Made by a program: the position numbers and the translations under genes | In this document: positions 1-5,084 of the stretch, one piece after another | How positions within the stretch are numbered: the stretch's first letter is position 1 | Layout: every line of letters starts with the position of its first letter | Notes under the pieces: generated by a model | Database searches by the model: none | Told to the model about the DNA's origin: nothing | The model's input: the letters and a program-made list of their open reading frames with translations, nothing else | Origin: Thermococcaceae archaeon | GTDB lineage: Archaea > Methanobacteriota_B > Thermococci > Thermococcales > Thermococcaceae | DNA: 5,239 bases | NCBI GenBank assembly: GCA_027064745.1 | Contig: JAMOPD010000244.1 | Coordinates: 1 to 5,239 of the forward strand | Direction of reading: 5' to 3'

Positions 1-1633
1 CCTTCTTGTCAGTTCTCACGAGCACTGGATGGCCCGGATTTCCCTCAGAAGCTGCCAAAATTGCATAGCCATCCTCTACTTCCTTGACGTCCTTTCCCCA
101 TGTGTTCTCTCCAATTGAAACTGTCCTGTTGAGCATTATATCGGGGTGTTTGGGAGAATATTCCTTGAAACCGAGCTTAACAAGGTACCCCTCAGCAAGG
201 GCACCTAGGTCTTTATTTGGCTTCTCTTTGAATGAGTCTTCTGTAACTGGAAAATCATAAGCTTTTGTATGGCCACCGATATAAGCCTCTCCATCTTCGA
301 CAGCTATCTCTGAGGCCCATCCGTCTCCATGACCCCCTAGTAATGTGCAGTATAGAATTTGACCGGTTGGGCTAAGTTTTGCAAAGAAGATGTTTTGAAC
401 CGGAGCTGCTGCCTTTTGCATTATGGCATCCGATGTTGTCAGGTGGGAACTGTTGATGTCCCTTGTTATACCCGTTATATACGCCTCGCCATCCTCGGCT
501 TTGATTGAATAAACTTCTCCATCTCTCATGAAATATGTTGAATAAACAAGAGTGCTCAGTGTAGGGGCCATTTTGAAAACGATGCCATAGCTGGTCCCAT
601 CACCTTCAGGCTTTGTCATAACCGGGTTCTTGAGGGGAAAATCGTTGTTTTTCCAAGCCTGTACTCCAACTCCATAGACATAACCCTTTTCATCCACGTA
701 CAAATCCTTGAGGTAATCCGCTCCAGTTGAGCCTATGAACGTGGAGTAAACGATATTCAAATTACTGTCAAGCTTTGTTATTGCTATATCGCTGTTTTTC
801 AGGTACGGGTCGCATTTTTGATCTTTAATTCCGCATACACTGTCGAACGCACCTGCTGTAACATAGTAGTTCGGGTCTGTTGTAAACCCGCCTACATAAA
901 AGTCCTTGTCTGCAGGGGTTATCTGCATTTCATAAAGGGGCCAGTATGTTGAGAATATCAAGTTGCCATTTGTGTCAAATTTTGCTATGAACGATCTCCT
1001 GTAAAATGCGAGCTTCTTCATATCATTGAATCCAAACCTTGCGTTTTTCAGCGGGATGTGCTTTAGATTTTCATTTTCTCCCCAGACATGTTCTGTATAT
1101 CCAGTTATGTATATATTGCCAACAGCATCGATTTCCATATCCATCGGTTGTTCAGGATATTCTCCCCCAAAATATGTTGAGAACAGCAGGTTGCCTTTTG
1201 GAGAGAATTTTGCAATGAATATGTCCGTTGAGCCTATCAACTGATTTTGAAAGGCATTTTTCACGGGTAAGTCGCTTGAAGAAGTCTTTCCAAATATATA
1301 TATGTTGCCCTCATCATCCACTCTAATCTTCGTTGCTTCCTCATTTCCACTTCCACCAAAGAAGCGTATGTATTCAACATCCCTTCCGCTCTTTGTGAAC
1401 TTCGCGTAGTAGATGTCCACATTGCCAACTCCCCTAGCATGGTTCCCGGCGACATAAGCCTCTCCATCTTTTACATCAATGCTTATTATGTTGTCCGCAG
1501 AGTTCCCCCATCCAAAATATGTGCCATAGATTAGTTTGTAGTCCTCGCTCTGTGCCACGACTCTTCCTGTAAAATTAAAGCCTGCTATCAAAAATGCCAA
1601 AATCCAGAGTGCCAGCAAAACCCTCCACTTCAT
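1..1633 (-). CDS. Secreted SBBP beta-propeller repeat protein (C-terminus beyond window)
   Basis: This frame is open for 544 codons from ATG at 1633 to the left edge, and I translated it throughout without a stop. Residues 1-27 form a signal peptide: K/R near the start, a hydrophobic LLALWILAFLIAG core and a VVA|QS cleavage site, so the product is exported. The mature part carries about seven repeats with the pattern 'lvYSTYFGG...D...i.vD..GniYitG.T...', beginning near residues 34, 86, 150, 225, 296, 362 and 426. Each is followed by an 'FIAKFsp.GNL' segment. This is the SBBP (seven-bladed beta-propeller) pattern found in extracellular proteins. From about residue 499 the repeat style changes to 'TWGKDVKEVEDGYAILAASEG...VLVRTDK'. 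A GGGGTG Shine-Dalgarno-like site precedes the ATG. The role is unknown; cell-surface binding or structure is likely. Family certainty is high, function low. The true C-terminus, possibly with a membrane or S-layer anchor, is not visible. Confidence 0.9.
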   Translation of the reverse strand, partial: MKWRVLLALWILAFLIAGFNFTGRVVAQSEDYKLIYGTYFGWGNSADNIISIDVKDGEAYVAGNHARGVGNVDIYYAKFTKSGRDVEYIRFFGGSGNEEATKIRVDDEGNIYIFGKTSSSDLPVKNAFQNQLIGSTDIFIAKFSPKGNLLFSTYFGGEYPEQPMDMEIDAVGNIYITGYTEHVWGENENLKHIPLKNARFGFNDMKKLAFYRRSFIAKFDTNGNLIFSTYWPLYEMQITPADKDFYVGGFTTDPNYYVTAGAFDSVCGIKDQKCDPYLKNSDIAITKLDSNLNIVYSTFIGSTGADYLKDLYVDEKGYVYGVGVQAWKNNDFPLKNPVMTKPEGDGTSYGIVFKMAPTLSTLVYSTYFMRDGEVYSIKAEDGEAYITGITRDINSSHLTTSDAIMQKAAAPVQNIFFAKLSPTGQILYCTLLGGHGDGWASEIAVEDGEAYIGGHTKAYDFPVTEDSFKEKPNKDLGALAEGYLVKLGFKEYSPKHPDIMLNRTVSIGENTWGKDVKEVEDGYAILAASEGNPGHPVLVRTDKK

Positions 1634-1662
1634 ATTCAACACCCCAACTATCTGTACTTGAT

Positions 1663-1698
1663 AAAAAACCATCCCGCAGAAAAGAAAAGCGAGACAGG
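1663..1698 (-). promoter_or_regulatory. Leader hairpin with U-tract, copy A of 27-bp element
   Basis: In the 5' leader of the SBBP gene the minus-strand RNA can form a 9-pair stem, CUGUCUCGC (1697-1689) with GCGGGAUGG (1677-1669). Three of the pairs are wobbles. The loop is 11 nt and pyrimidine-rich, and six U (1668-1663) follow the stem. This has the shape of an intrinsic terminator or attenuator. Positions 1672-1698 are identical to 3404-3430 upstream of the other minus-strand unit. The T-G pair inside the stem works only in the minus-strand transcript, because the plus strand would have a C-A mismatch. Whether it acts in termination, translation or protein binding is inference. Confidence 0.55.
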
Positions 1699-1750
1699 TT
1701 TTGCTTTGACATATTACACTGTTATTTTATGATTATGTACTAACGTTTTT

Positions 1751-1767
1751 GTTAATATAGTTTTTGC
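1751..1767 (-). promoter_or_regulatory. Putative archaeal BRE/TATA promoter of SBBP gene
   Basis: Read on the minus strand this is GCAAAAACTATATTAAC: an A-rich BRE-like stretch followed by the TATA-like TATATTAA. Nearly the same string (GCAGAAAAGTATATTAAC) lies at a similar place upstream of the 3380 operon, which supports it as the functional box. Transcription would start near 1725-1730 and give a leader of roughly 95 nt that contains the hairpin. The start site is inferred from the usual archaeal spacing of about 26 nt. The rest of the 1634-1860 gap shows nothing else convincing. Confidence 0.45.
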
Positions 1768-1860
1768 TTGTGAAGGTTAAAGGTGTATGGGTGTTAAGCT
1801 GATTTGATAAAAGTGGAGGGGATGGACTATTTTCACTTATGCTGAGCTCTTTCCACGTTA

Positions 1861-2307
1861 TCAGAAGCCGAAAAATCCGCCTCCTTTTACATGCACTCCA
1901 AGATCTTTGAGCTTGTTTTTGAACTCTCTCATGTTTACAGAATTTGCAGAAGCATGGAACTTGTCCTTCTGTCTCCATTTTACTTCTATTTCATCTTGCT
2001 TCCCAGTTTCGCTGTCGCCACTTTTCAGCTTTATCTCTTTAATCTCCGAAATCGGGATGCTGAAATTATCTGCAGTCTCCTGGAGTATCTTTTCCGGTTC
2101 CATTTCGTAGTATTTCTTATAGAGGGTGAATCCGGAGGTTATTCCTCTTAAAAACCCTCCAGCCTCTTTCCTAGCTTCTTTTAACATTTCTTTTGTTATA
2201 TGAGCGACAATCAGCCTCTTATCTGTCACCACGAGGTTAACTGATGCACTTTTGAACATCCCCTTTTTGTAAGTTAAATTCGGAATAATATAAACAACCT
2301 TTTCCAT
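1861..2307 (-). CDS. Small cytosolic PH-like domain protein
   Basis: This 148-residue soluble protein has no signal peptide or membrane segment. Residues 4-36 contain the strand pair with the signature 'NLVVTDKRLIVA' (24-35), typical of bacterial/archaeal PH-like (bPH) domains. A charged helical insert follows (about 38-80), then strands 'EIKEIKLKSG' and 'DEIEVKWRQKDKFHA', and a closing helix 'NMREFKNKLKDLG' (125-137). The C-terminus is the unusual GGGFFGF. I chose ATG 2307 because AAGGAG (2322-2317) sits 9 nt upstream of it; ATG 2316 directly abuts that site and would add three residues (MEK). It follows the broken secreted gene by about 30 bp and is probably the last gene of the operon starting at 3380. 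A role in membrane or protein docking beside its membrane-protein neighbour is inference. Confidence 0.8.
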   Translation of the reverse strand: MEKVVYIIPNLTYKKGMFKSASVNLVVTDKRLIVAHITKEMLKEARKEAGGFLRGITSGFTLYKKYYEMEPEKILQETADNFSIPISEIKEIKLKSGDSETGKQDEIEVKWRQKDKFHASANSVNMREFKNKLKDLGVHVKGGGFFGF

Positions 2308-2338
2308 TTTTTCCATCTCCTTATATCACATCCCAACT

Positions 2339-2638
2339 TTAGCTGAGTGTTTTGTACCTCAGCACTATTCTGTGATTGCACTCCCCAATTTTTTCATGAC
2401 CCACTACGACAAAAGCTGTATAAGACCCGTCCGAGTTTCTGTTTATGTAGACATGGCCAATCTGAATCTGCATGGAGTCATCCTTGAGATAGCCCGAAGT
2501 AGGTATGTCGCTGGGATTAACATCTTCCAGCTTCTTTACCCCAATGTGCGCGTAGTTTCCAAGTATTGCAGGATAATCCACACACCATGGCTCCAGCATT
2601 ATGTCTGACGTTTTACCGCTTGAAAAGCTCAGCGTCAT
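2339..2638 (-). CDS. C-terminal fragment of the same hypothetical secreted protein
   Basis: Read literally this is a 99-residue ORF from ATG 2638. No Shine-Dalgarno site stands at a useful distance before that ATG, and no signal peptide is present, although the apparent N-terminal partner is secreted. Features include 'LEPWCVDYPAILGNYAHIGV', a polar middle (VNPSDIPTSGYLKDDSM) and a beta-rich end (IQIGHVYINRNSDGSYTAFVVVGHE) with two cysteines overall. The frame is open upstream only to the TAA at 2677-2675. The continuation lies in another frame, and I read this as the downstream part of the gene starting at 3027. It could be an independent small gene, but the lack of an initiation site argues against it. 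Function is unknown. Confidence 0.45.
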   Translation of the reverse strand: MTLSFSSGKTSDIMLEPWCVDYPAILGNYAHIGVKKLEDVNPSDIPTSGYLKDDSMQIQIGHVYINRNSDGSYTAFVVVGHEKIGECNHRIVLRYKTLS

Positions 2639-2661
2639 CCGATCTGGCGTCTCTTTCCTTG

Positions 2662-3027
2662 TCAGCGAGGTAAGTTATGGCAACCTCCTTCACCCATGGT
2701 GCATTGGTAGGATCTTCCACCGACAGAACACTGGTATCCGGAGCTTGAGTATGAGCTGGTGTCAAGGTCTGTTTTTGTTGTGCGGGTAATCCGTATAATT
2801 ATCGTTACAGGTGGGTCATCGGGAGCATTGTAGTGTGCACTATATGACCTCCGCTCATAAAAGTTCCTGAACCCATGACTGTTGTACATATTCACTCCGT
2901 AGAGGTTCATACTCTGGAATTCACTGTTCGTCGGGAAGTATTTACTGAAGTCTACATCGGCCAGCATTTGGGGAAGCTGAAGAATCAGCAGTCCCGTAAG
3001 GATGAGGAACCACATTTTTCTTCTCAT
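2662..3027 (-). CDS. N-terminal fragment: signal peptide-bearing hypothetical protein
   Basis: Read literally this is a 121-residue ORF. The start ATG overlaps the stop of the upstream membrane protein (ATGA), which suggests translational coupling. Residues 1-23 are a signal peptide: RRK, a hydrophobic 'MWFLILTGLLILQL' core and cleavage after MLA. The mature part is Tyr/Ser/Asn-rich, with a beta-like 'VTIIIRIT' near residues 73-80. The last 30 or so residues ('SSYSSSGYQC...CTMGEGGCHNLPR') have a composition unlike what precedes. They are probably an out-of-frame tail, because another frame over the same bases is more protein-like. I do not recognise a family. The product would be exported if made. 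Confidence 0.5.
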   Translation of the reverse strand: MRRKMWFLILTGLLILQLPQMLADVDFSKYFPTNSEFQSMNLYGVNMYNSHGFRNFYERRSYSAHYNAPDDPPVTIIIRITRTTKTDLDTSSYSSSGYQCSVGGRSYQCTMGEGGCHNLPR

Positions 3028-3380
3028 TCTTCATCATCCCATTCGTCGTCATCCATTGAGCTCCTGAGTCCTCCTCTCTTCAGCATCTTCAATGAAATCC
3101 AGAGGCTGAGGAAGAAAAAGCCAATTCCAAGGTATGCCGCAAATTTAGGAAGGAACATTGAACCTATTAGATAGCCAACACCCCCGAAGATCAGAGCTGT
3201 TACTCCAGCGATGATAATCTTTCTGAGAAGCCAGAGCAGTACTAAGAGGCCAAGAATTATTGCAATTCCGATGAAAGGGCCGCTTACGCTGAAACCTGTT
3301 GGATATTCTCCGTTATCTTGACATAACGCTGGGGGTAATGTGCCTATAAAAAATCCTCCCGCTAACAGATATTTTTTCAT
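3024..3380 (-). CDS. Small membrane protein with signal peptide and three hydrophobic helices
   Basis: This 118-residue protein has an N-terminal signal-like segment (residues 1-20, KKYLLAGGFFIGTLPPALC|QD). Hydrophobic segments follow at about 36-52 (FIGIAIILGLLVLLWLL), 55-76 (Gly-rich IIIAGVTALIFGGVGYLIG) and 80-97 (FAAYLGIGFFFLSLWISL). A basic KMLKRGGLR stretch precedes a strongly acidic tail (MDDDEWDDEE). The lipobox is poor (PALC), so a lipoprotein is unlikely. I chose ATG 3380 because GGTGGTGAT (3392-3384) is well placed as its ribosome-binding site; a TTG at 3398 would add six residues and absorb that site. It is the first gene of the minus-strand operon and its stop overlaps the next ATG. 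The family is not recognised. The acidic tail could be a docking site for the operon's PH-like protein, but that is speculation. Confidence 0.8.
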   Translation of the reverse strand: MKKYLLAGGFFIGTLPPALCQDNGEYPTGFSVSGPFIGIAIILGLLVLLWLLRKIIIAGVTALIFGGVGYLIGSMFLPKFAAYLGIGFFFLSLWISLKMLKRGGLRSSMDDDEWDDEE

Positions 3381-3396
3381 GCAATCACCACCAGAC

Positions 3397-3430
3397 AAAA
3401 CCCTCCCGCAGAAAAGAAAAGCGAGACAGG
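3397..3430 (-). promoter_or_regulatory. Leader hairpin, copy B of 27-bp element
   Basis: Positions 3404-3430 match 1672-1698 in all 27 bases. The minus-strand RNA forms the core stem UCUCGC/GCGGGA with an 11-nt pyrimidine loop. A G-G mismatch and two more pairs extend it, then UUUU (3400-3397) follows. It lies 23 nt before ATG 3380, just upstream of the ribosome-binding site, so folding or protein binding here could influence transcription read-through or translation of the operon. Similarity to copy A continues past the 27 bases (two mismatches, then TTGCT). Function is inferred. Confidence 0.55.
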
Positions 3431-3475
3431 CCTTGCTCTCTACATATCTTTATTTCAACATGTTACACGGTTCGG

Positions 3476-3493
3476 GTTAATATACTTTTCTGC
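3476..3493 (-). promoter_or_regulatory. Putative BRE/TATA promoter of the membrane-protein operon
   Basis: The minus strand reads GCAGAAAAGTATATTAAC, nearly the same as the SBBP promoter string. Transcription would start near 3450-3455 and give a leader of roughly 70-75 nt containing the hairpin. A second shared motif, GTGTAAYATGT, occurs downstream of the TATA in both leaders/promoters (3468-3458 here, 1719-1709 in the other), but at different spacing. The TATA is nearly symmetric, so it could also fire towards the plus strand. Confidence 0.45.
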
Positions 3494-3514
3494 TCATCCG
3501 GATAAGGAGAATGC

Positions 3515-3658
3515 ATGAGAATATCTCGCGAAAGAGGGGATAAATGTCAACCCTACCATCTTTGTCTTCTAATTTATCTTAAAGGTACTCCCATCATAGG
3601 ACATTGTCTGGTTTTATTTGATAACATTAATATACTTCAATTCATACTTAAACACTAG
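3515..3658 (+). CDS. Possible 47-residue small ORF upstream of the PH-SHOCT gene
   Basis: ATG 3515 is preceded by AAGGAG (3504-3509) at a good 5-nt spacing, and the frame is open for 47 codons to TAG at 3656-3658. That stop ends directly before the next gene's ribosome-binding region. The product begins MRISRERGDKCQPYHLCLLIYL and has Cys at 11, 17 and 31 with nearby His, and a hydrophobic second half. Against it, a good TATA-like box for the next gene lies inside its 3' end, the composition is less Lys/Glu-rich than the neighbours, and it matches no family I know. It may be a real small protein, a leader peptide, or chance in the 3381-3667 control region. Confidence 0.25.
   Translation: MRISRERGDKCQPYHLCLLIYLKGTPIIGHCLVLFDNINILQFILKH
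3627..3634 (+). promoter_or_regulatory. Putative TATA box for PH-SHOCT gene
   Basis: TTAATATA, preceded by the A-rich ATAACA, is centred about 27 nt before the AGGTGA at 3657-3662. The predicted transcript would begin around 3655-3660 with a leader of only about 10 nt. The longer match TTAATATACTT also occurs at 3478. Confidence 0.4.
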
Positions 3659-3667
3659 GTGAACTCC

Positions 3668-4234
3668 ATGGTAGAAAAACTTCCAAAGGGAATTGGTGAA
3701 AATCTTCAGCCCGGAGAAGAGGTGTTGTTTGCAGTCAAGAAAAAAATGGGTGTGGAAAAACCAAAATGGCTTATTGTCACCGACAGGAGAATAATCTATT
3801 TTGACGAGAAGATGTTTGGCAGATATGACATGAAGGCCGTTCCTTATGAAAAGCTTGAAGAGGTTTATGTTAAAATAGGCAAGATGTATGCTGAGTTTAT
3901 CATACGGAAAGAGGATGGGGATGAGATAAAGCTTGACAGGATGGACAAATCAAAGAGTAAAGATGCAATTGAGGCCATAAAGGAAGCTATAAATCGAATA
4001 GCAGTTGAACCTGTTGGTATTGAACGGAAAAAGCACCTGACGAGTCAGGAAATGTGGATACATAAACCCAAGGAGGTTGTGAGTAGAGCTGTGCGTATGG
4101 AATCCCGGGGTGTGCAGATTCAGAAAGAAGATCCCCTTGAGAAGCTTAAAAAGCTGAAGGAACTCTACGACATGGGAGTCATCTCTCAGGAGGAGTATGA
4201 GGAGAAGAGGAGGAAGCTACTGGAGCAAATCTGA
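3668..4234 (+). CDS. PH-like domain protein with C-terminal SHOCT domain
   Basis: This 188-residue soluble protein has two parts. Residues 7-113 form a bPH/YokE-like PH domain: 'LQPGEEVLFAVKKK', the hallmark 'WLIVTDRRIIYFDEK' (34-48), then 'AVPYEKLEEVYV', 'AEFIIRKEDGDEIKL', and a final helix 'SKDAIEAIKEAINRI'. After a basic linker, residues 155-188 (DPLEKLKKLKELYDMGVISQEEYEEKRRKLLEQI by position) match the SHOCT short C-terminal domain: Leu-rich helix, 'MGVIS..EYE.K', helix. SHOCT commonly ends multi-domain proteins and is thought to mediate oligomerisation or binding. AGGTGA (3657-3662) sits 5 nt before ATG 3668, so I use that start; GTG 3659 lies inside this site but would suit a near-leaderless message. 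The 3' end overlaps the convergent methyltransferase. A GGGTTTTTCT run (4256-4265) could help stop transcription. Biological role is unknown. Confidence 0.88.
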   Translation: MVEKLPKGIGENLQPGEEVLFAVKKKMGVEKPKWLIVTDRRIIYFDEKMFGRYDMKAVPYEKLEEVYVKIGKMYAEFIIRKEDGDEIKLDRMDKSKSKDAIEAIKEAINRIAVEPVGIERKKHLTSQEMWIHKPKEVVSRAVRMESRGVQIQKEDPLEKLKKLKELYDMGVISQEEYEEKRRKLLEQI

Positions 4235-4993
4235 GCTTTCTTTACTACCCTCTTCGGGTTTTTCTGCCATGATCATAATCTCTATGTCATCCAAATCTAC
4301 TTTCCTCTTTCCCCATCTTCCAGCAGTGCCTCCCCAAATGGCTTTTACTTCAAACCCTACCATTTTGAACATTAAGTAAAGTTCTGTAGGGACGTAAACG
4401 CGTTCTCTAATCGGGATTTTTGTGCCATCAGGTGTCTCAATTTCTTCAAAGAACGTCATGGTGTTTGGGTCAAAGGTTCCTTTGGCTATGTCCTCGTTTG
4501 ATGCTCCTTTAATTCTTGAAAGGGCACTTAAGGCGGTCAAGATAAATTTTCCGCCGGGCTTTAAGGACTCATAAATGTTCTTGAGTATTGCTAAGTCATG
4601 CTCTATTGGGTTGTCACTTGAACCGAGTAACGAAAAAGCACCTTCACAGAGGCATATGGCAGCGTCAAATTCCTCCTCACGCTTAAACTTCGTGGCGTCT
4701 GCTTTTATGAACTCCACTTCAACACCTTCCTTTTGAGCTCGTTTTCTTGCTTCTTCAAGCATTCCTCGGGAAAGATCTATTCCTGTTACTCTGTATCCTC
4801 TTTTTGCGAGTTCTATTGAGTGCCTTCCGACACCACAGCCAACATCCAATATTTTGGCTCCTTCTGGCAGCTGAAACTCATTTAATAAAAACTCCACTTC
4901 CTCTTTTGTGTATTTAGTAAACGGCTCTTTCAAGTAGTGTCCTGCCTCTCTATCAAAAAAGTCTTCCCATTCAGTCTTTTTCATTGTCCCCAT
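4217..4993 (-). CDS. Class I SAM-dependent methyltransferase
   Basis: This 258-residue Rossmann-fold methyltransferase has motif I ILDVGCGVG at 48-56, GIDLS at 71-75 (acidic Asp73 for the SAM ribose), KADATKF at 97-103 and the post-motif strand FDAAICLCEGAFSLLG at 109-124. A 'LKPGGKFILTA' segment follows. The N-terminus (EWEDFFDREAGHYLKEPFTKYT) and the C-terminal 'VPTELYLMFKMVGFEVKAIWGG' are typical of small-molecule-type methyltransferases (UbiE/Methyltransf_11/25 class), but the substrate cannot be told from sequence. ATG 4993 is chosen because a TATA-like box about 26 nt upstream predicts a leaderless message starting there; ATG 4984 (MKKTEW) is the alternative. The stop lies inside the last codons of the convergent PH-SHOCT gene. 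The last residues (EEGSKESSDLLQ) are a disordered tail. Confidence 0.93.
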   Translation of the reverse strand: MGTMKKTEWEDFFDREAGHYLKEPFTKYTKEEVEFLLNEFQLPEGAKILDVGCGVGRHSIELAKRGYRVTGIDLSRGMLEEARKRAQKEGVEVEFIKADATKFKREEEFDAAICLCEGAFSLLGSSDNPIEHDLAILKNIYESLKPGGKFILTALSALSRIKGASNEDIAKGTFDPNTMTFFEEIETPDGTKIPIRERVYVPTELYLMFKMVGFEVKAIWGGTAGRWGKRKVDLDDIEIMIMAEKPEEGSKESSDLLQ

Positions 4994-5013
4994 GTCCCAT
5001 AGATCTCCCTGTG

Positions 5014-5023
5014 ATAATTAAAA
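5014..5023 (-). promoter_or_regulatory. Putative TATA box of the methyltransferase gene
   Basis: The minus strand reads TTTTAATTAT, preceded by AACC. It is centred about 26 nt from ATG 4993, which fits a leaderless transcript. A GGAG at 5008-5005 is rather far (11 nt) from the ATG to act as a strong ribosome-binding site. The TATATTAA at 5061-5054 on the same strand is an alternative box that would give a leader of about 38 nt. Confidence 0.4.
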
Positions 5024-5052
5024 GGTTTGCACCATCTTTGAATTACCTGAAC

Positions 5053-5062
5053 TTTAATATAT
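5053..5062 (+). promoter_or_regulatory. Putative TATA box of the right-edge gene
   Basis: TTTAATATAT is centred about 27 nt before ATG 5085, the spacing expected if transcription begins at or within a few bases of the start codon. No ribosome-binding site lies close to that ATG, which fits a leaderless mRNA. Confidence 0.45.
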
Positions 5063-5084
5063 GTGACAGGACAATAAAAATATC

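Larger units (their letters stand above)
2339..3027 (-). pseudogene. Secreted protein gene split across three frames (two apparent +1 frameshifts)
   Basis: Three open segments in three minus-strand frames follow one another and read as one protein. The first (from ATG 3027) holds a signal peptide and the stretch 'DDPPVTIIIRIT'. The second is open from about 2798 to the TAA at 2615-2613, with the protein-like 'SVEDPTNAPWVKEVAITY' and then 'LADKERDARSDDAELFKR'. The third ends at 2339 and begins around 'KTSDIMLEPWCVDY'. The first switch must fall between 2798 and 2665, most simply near 2760-2770. The second must fall between 2674 and 2613, where TTTT (2626-2623) and AAAA (2614-2611) runs occur. 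Skipping one base at each leaves 687 nt, which is 228 codons plus stop. The start overlaps the upstream gene's stop as ATGA (3027-3024), so it belongs to that operon. I do not recognise the family. True decay, programmed shifting, sequencing error or two separate small genes are all possible. Confidence 0.6.

Noticed and set aside
1026..1467. ORFs of 72 (+) and 68 (-) codons within the SBBP gene
   Set aside because: They lie in other frames of a continuous, repeat-patterned 544-codon frame and show no ribosome-binding site or domain character.
1801..1860. Strong transcription terminator after the PH-like gene
   Set aside because: Only short T runs (such as CTTTTATC on the minus strand) are present, with no convincing hairpin, so it was not listed as a feature.
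1733..1978. Minus-strand ORF of 81 codons overlapping the end of the PH-like gene
   Set aside because: It covers the PH-like gene's C-terminus in another frame and runs on into A/T-rich non-coding sequence; its composition is not protein-like.
1891..2151. Plus-strand ORFs of 86 and 67 codons opposite the PH-like gene
   Set aside because: They are antisense shadows: the Phe/Ser/Leu-rich translation is what complementing Lys/Glu-rich codons gives.
2372..3174. Plus-strand ORFs (78, 62 and 99 codons) opposite the frameshifted gene and membrane gene
   Set aside because: The minus-strand readings give signal peptides, membrane helices and operon overlaps; these plus-strand frames give none and lack initiation sites.
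3396..3398. TTG start for the membrane protein
   Set aside because: It would place the good GGTGGTGAT ribosome-binding site inside the coding region, six codons before a well-positioned ATG at 3380.
1672..3430. The 27-bp repeat as a CRISPR repeat or mobile-element end
   Set aside because: There are only two copies about 1.7 kb apart, both in the same position relative to genes, with no spacers, target-site duplications or transposase nearby.
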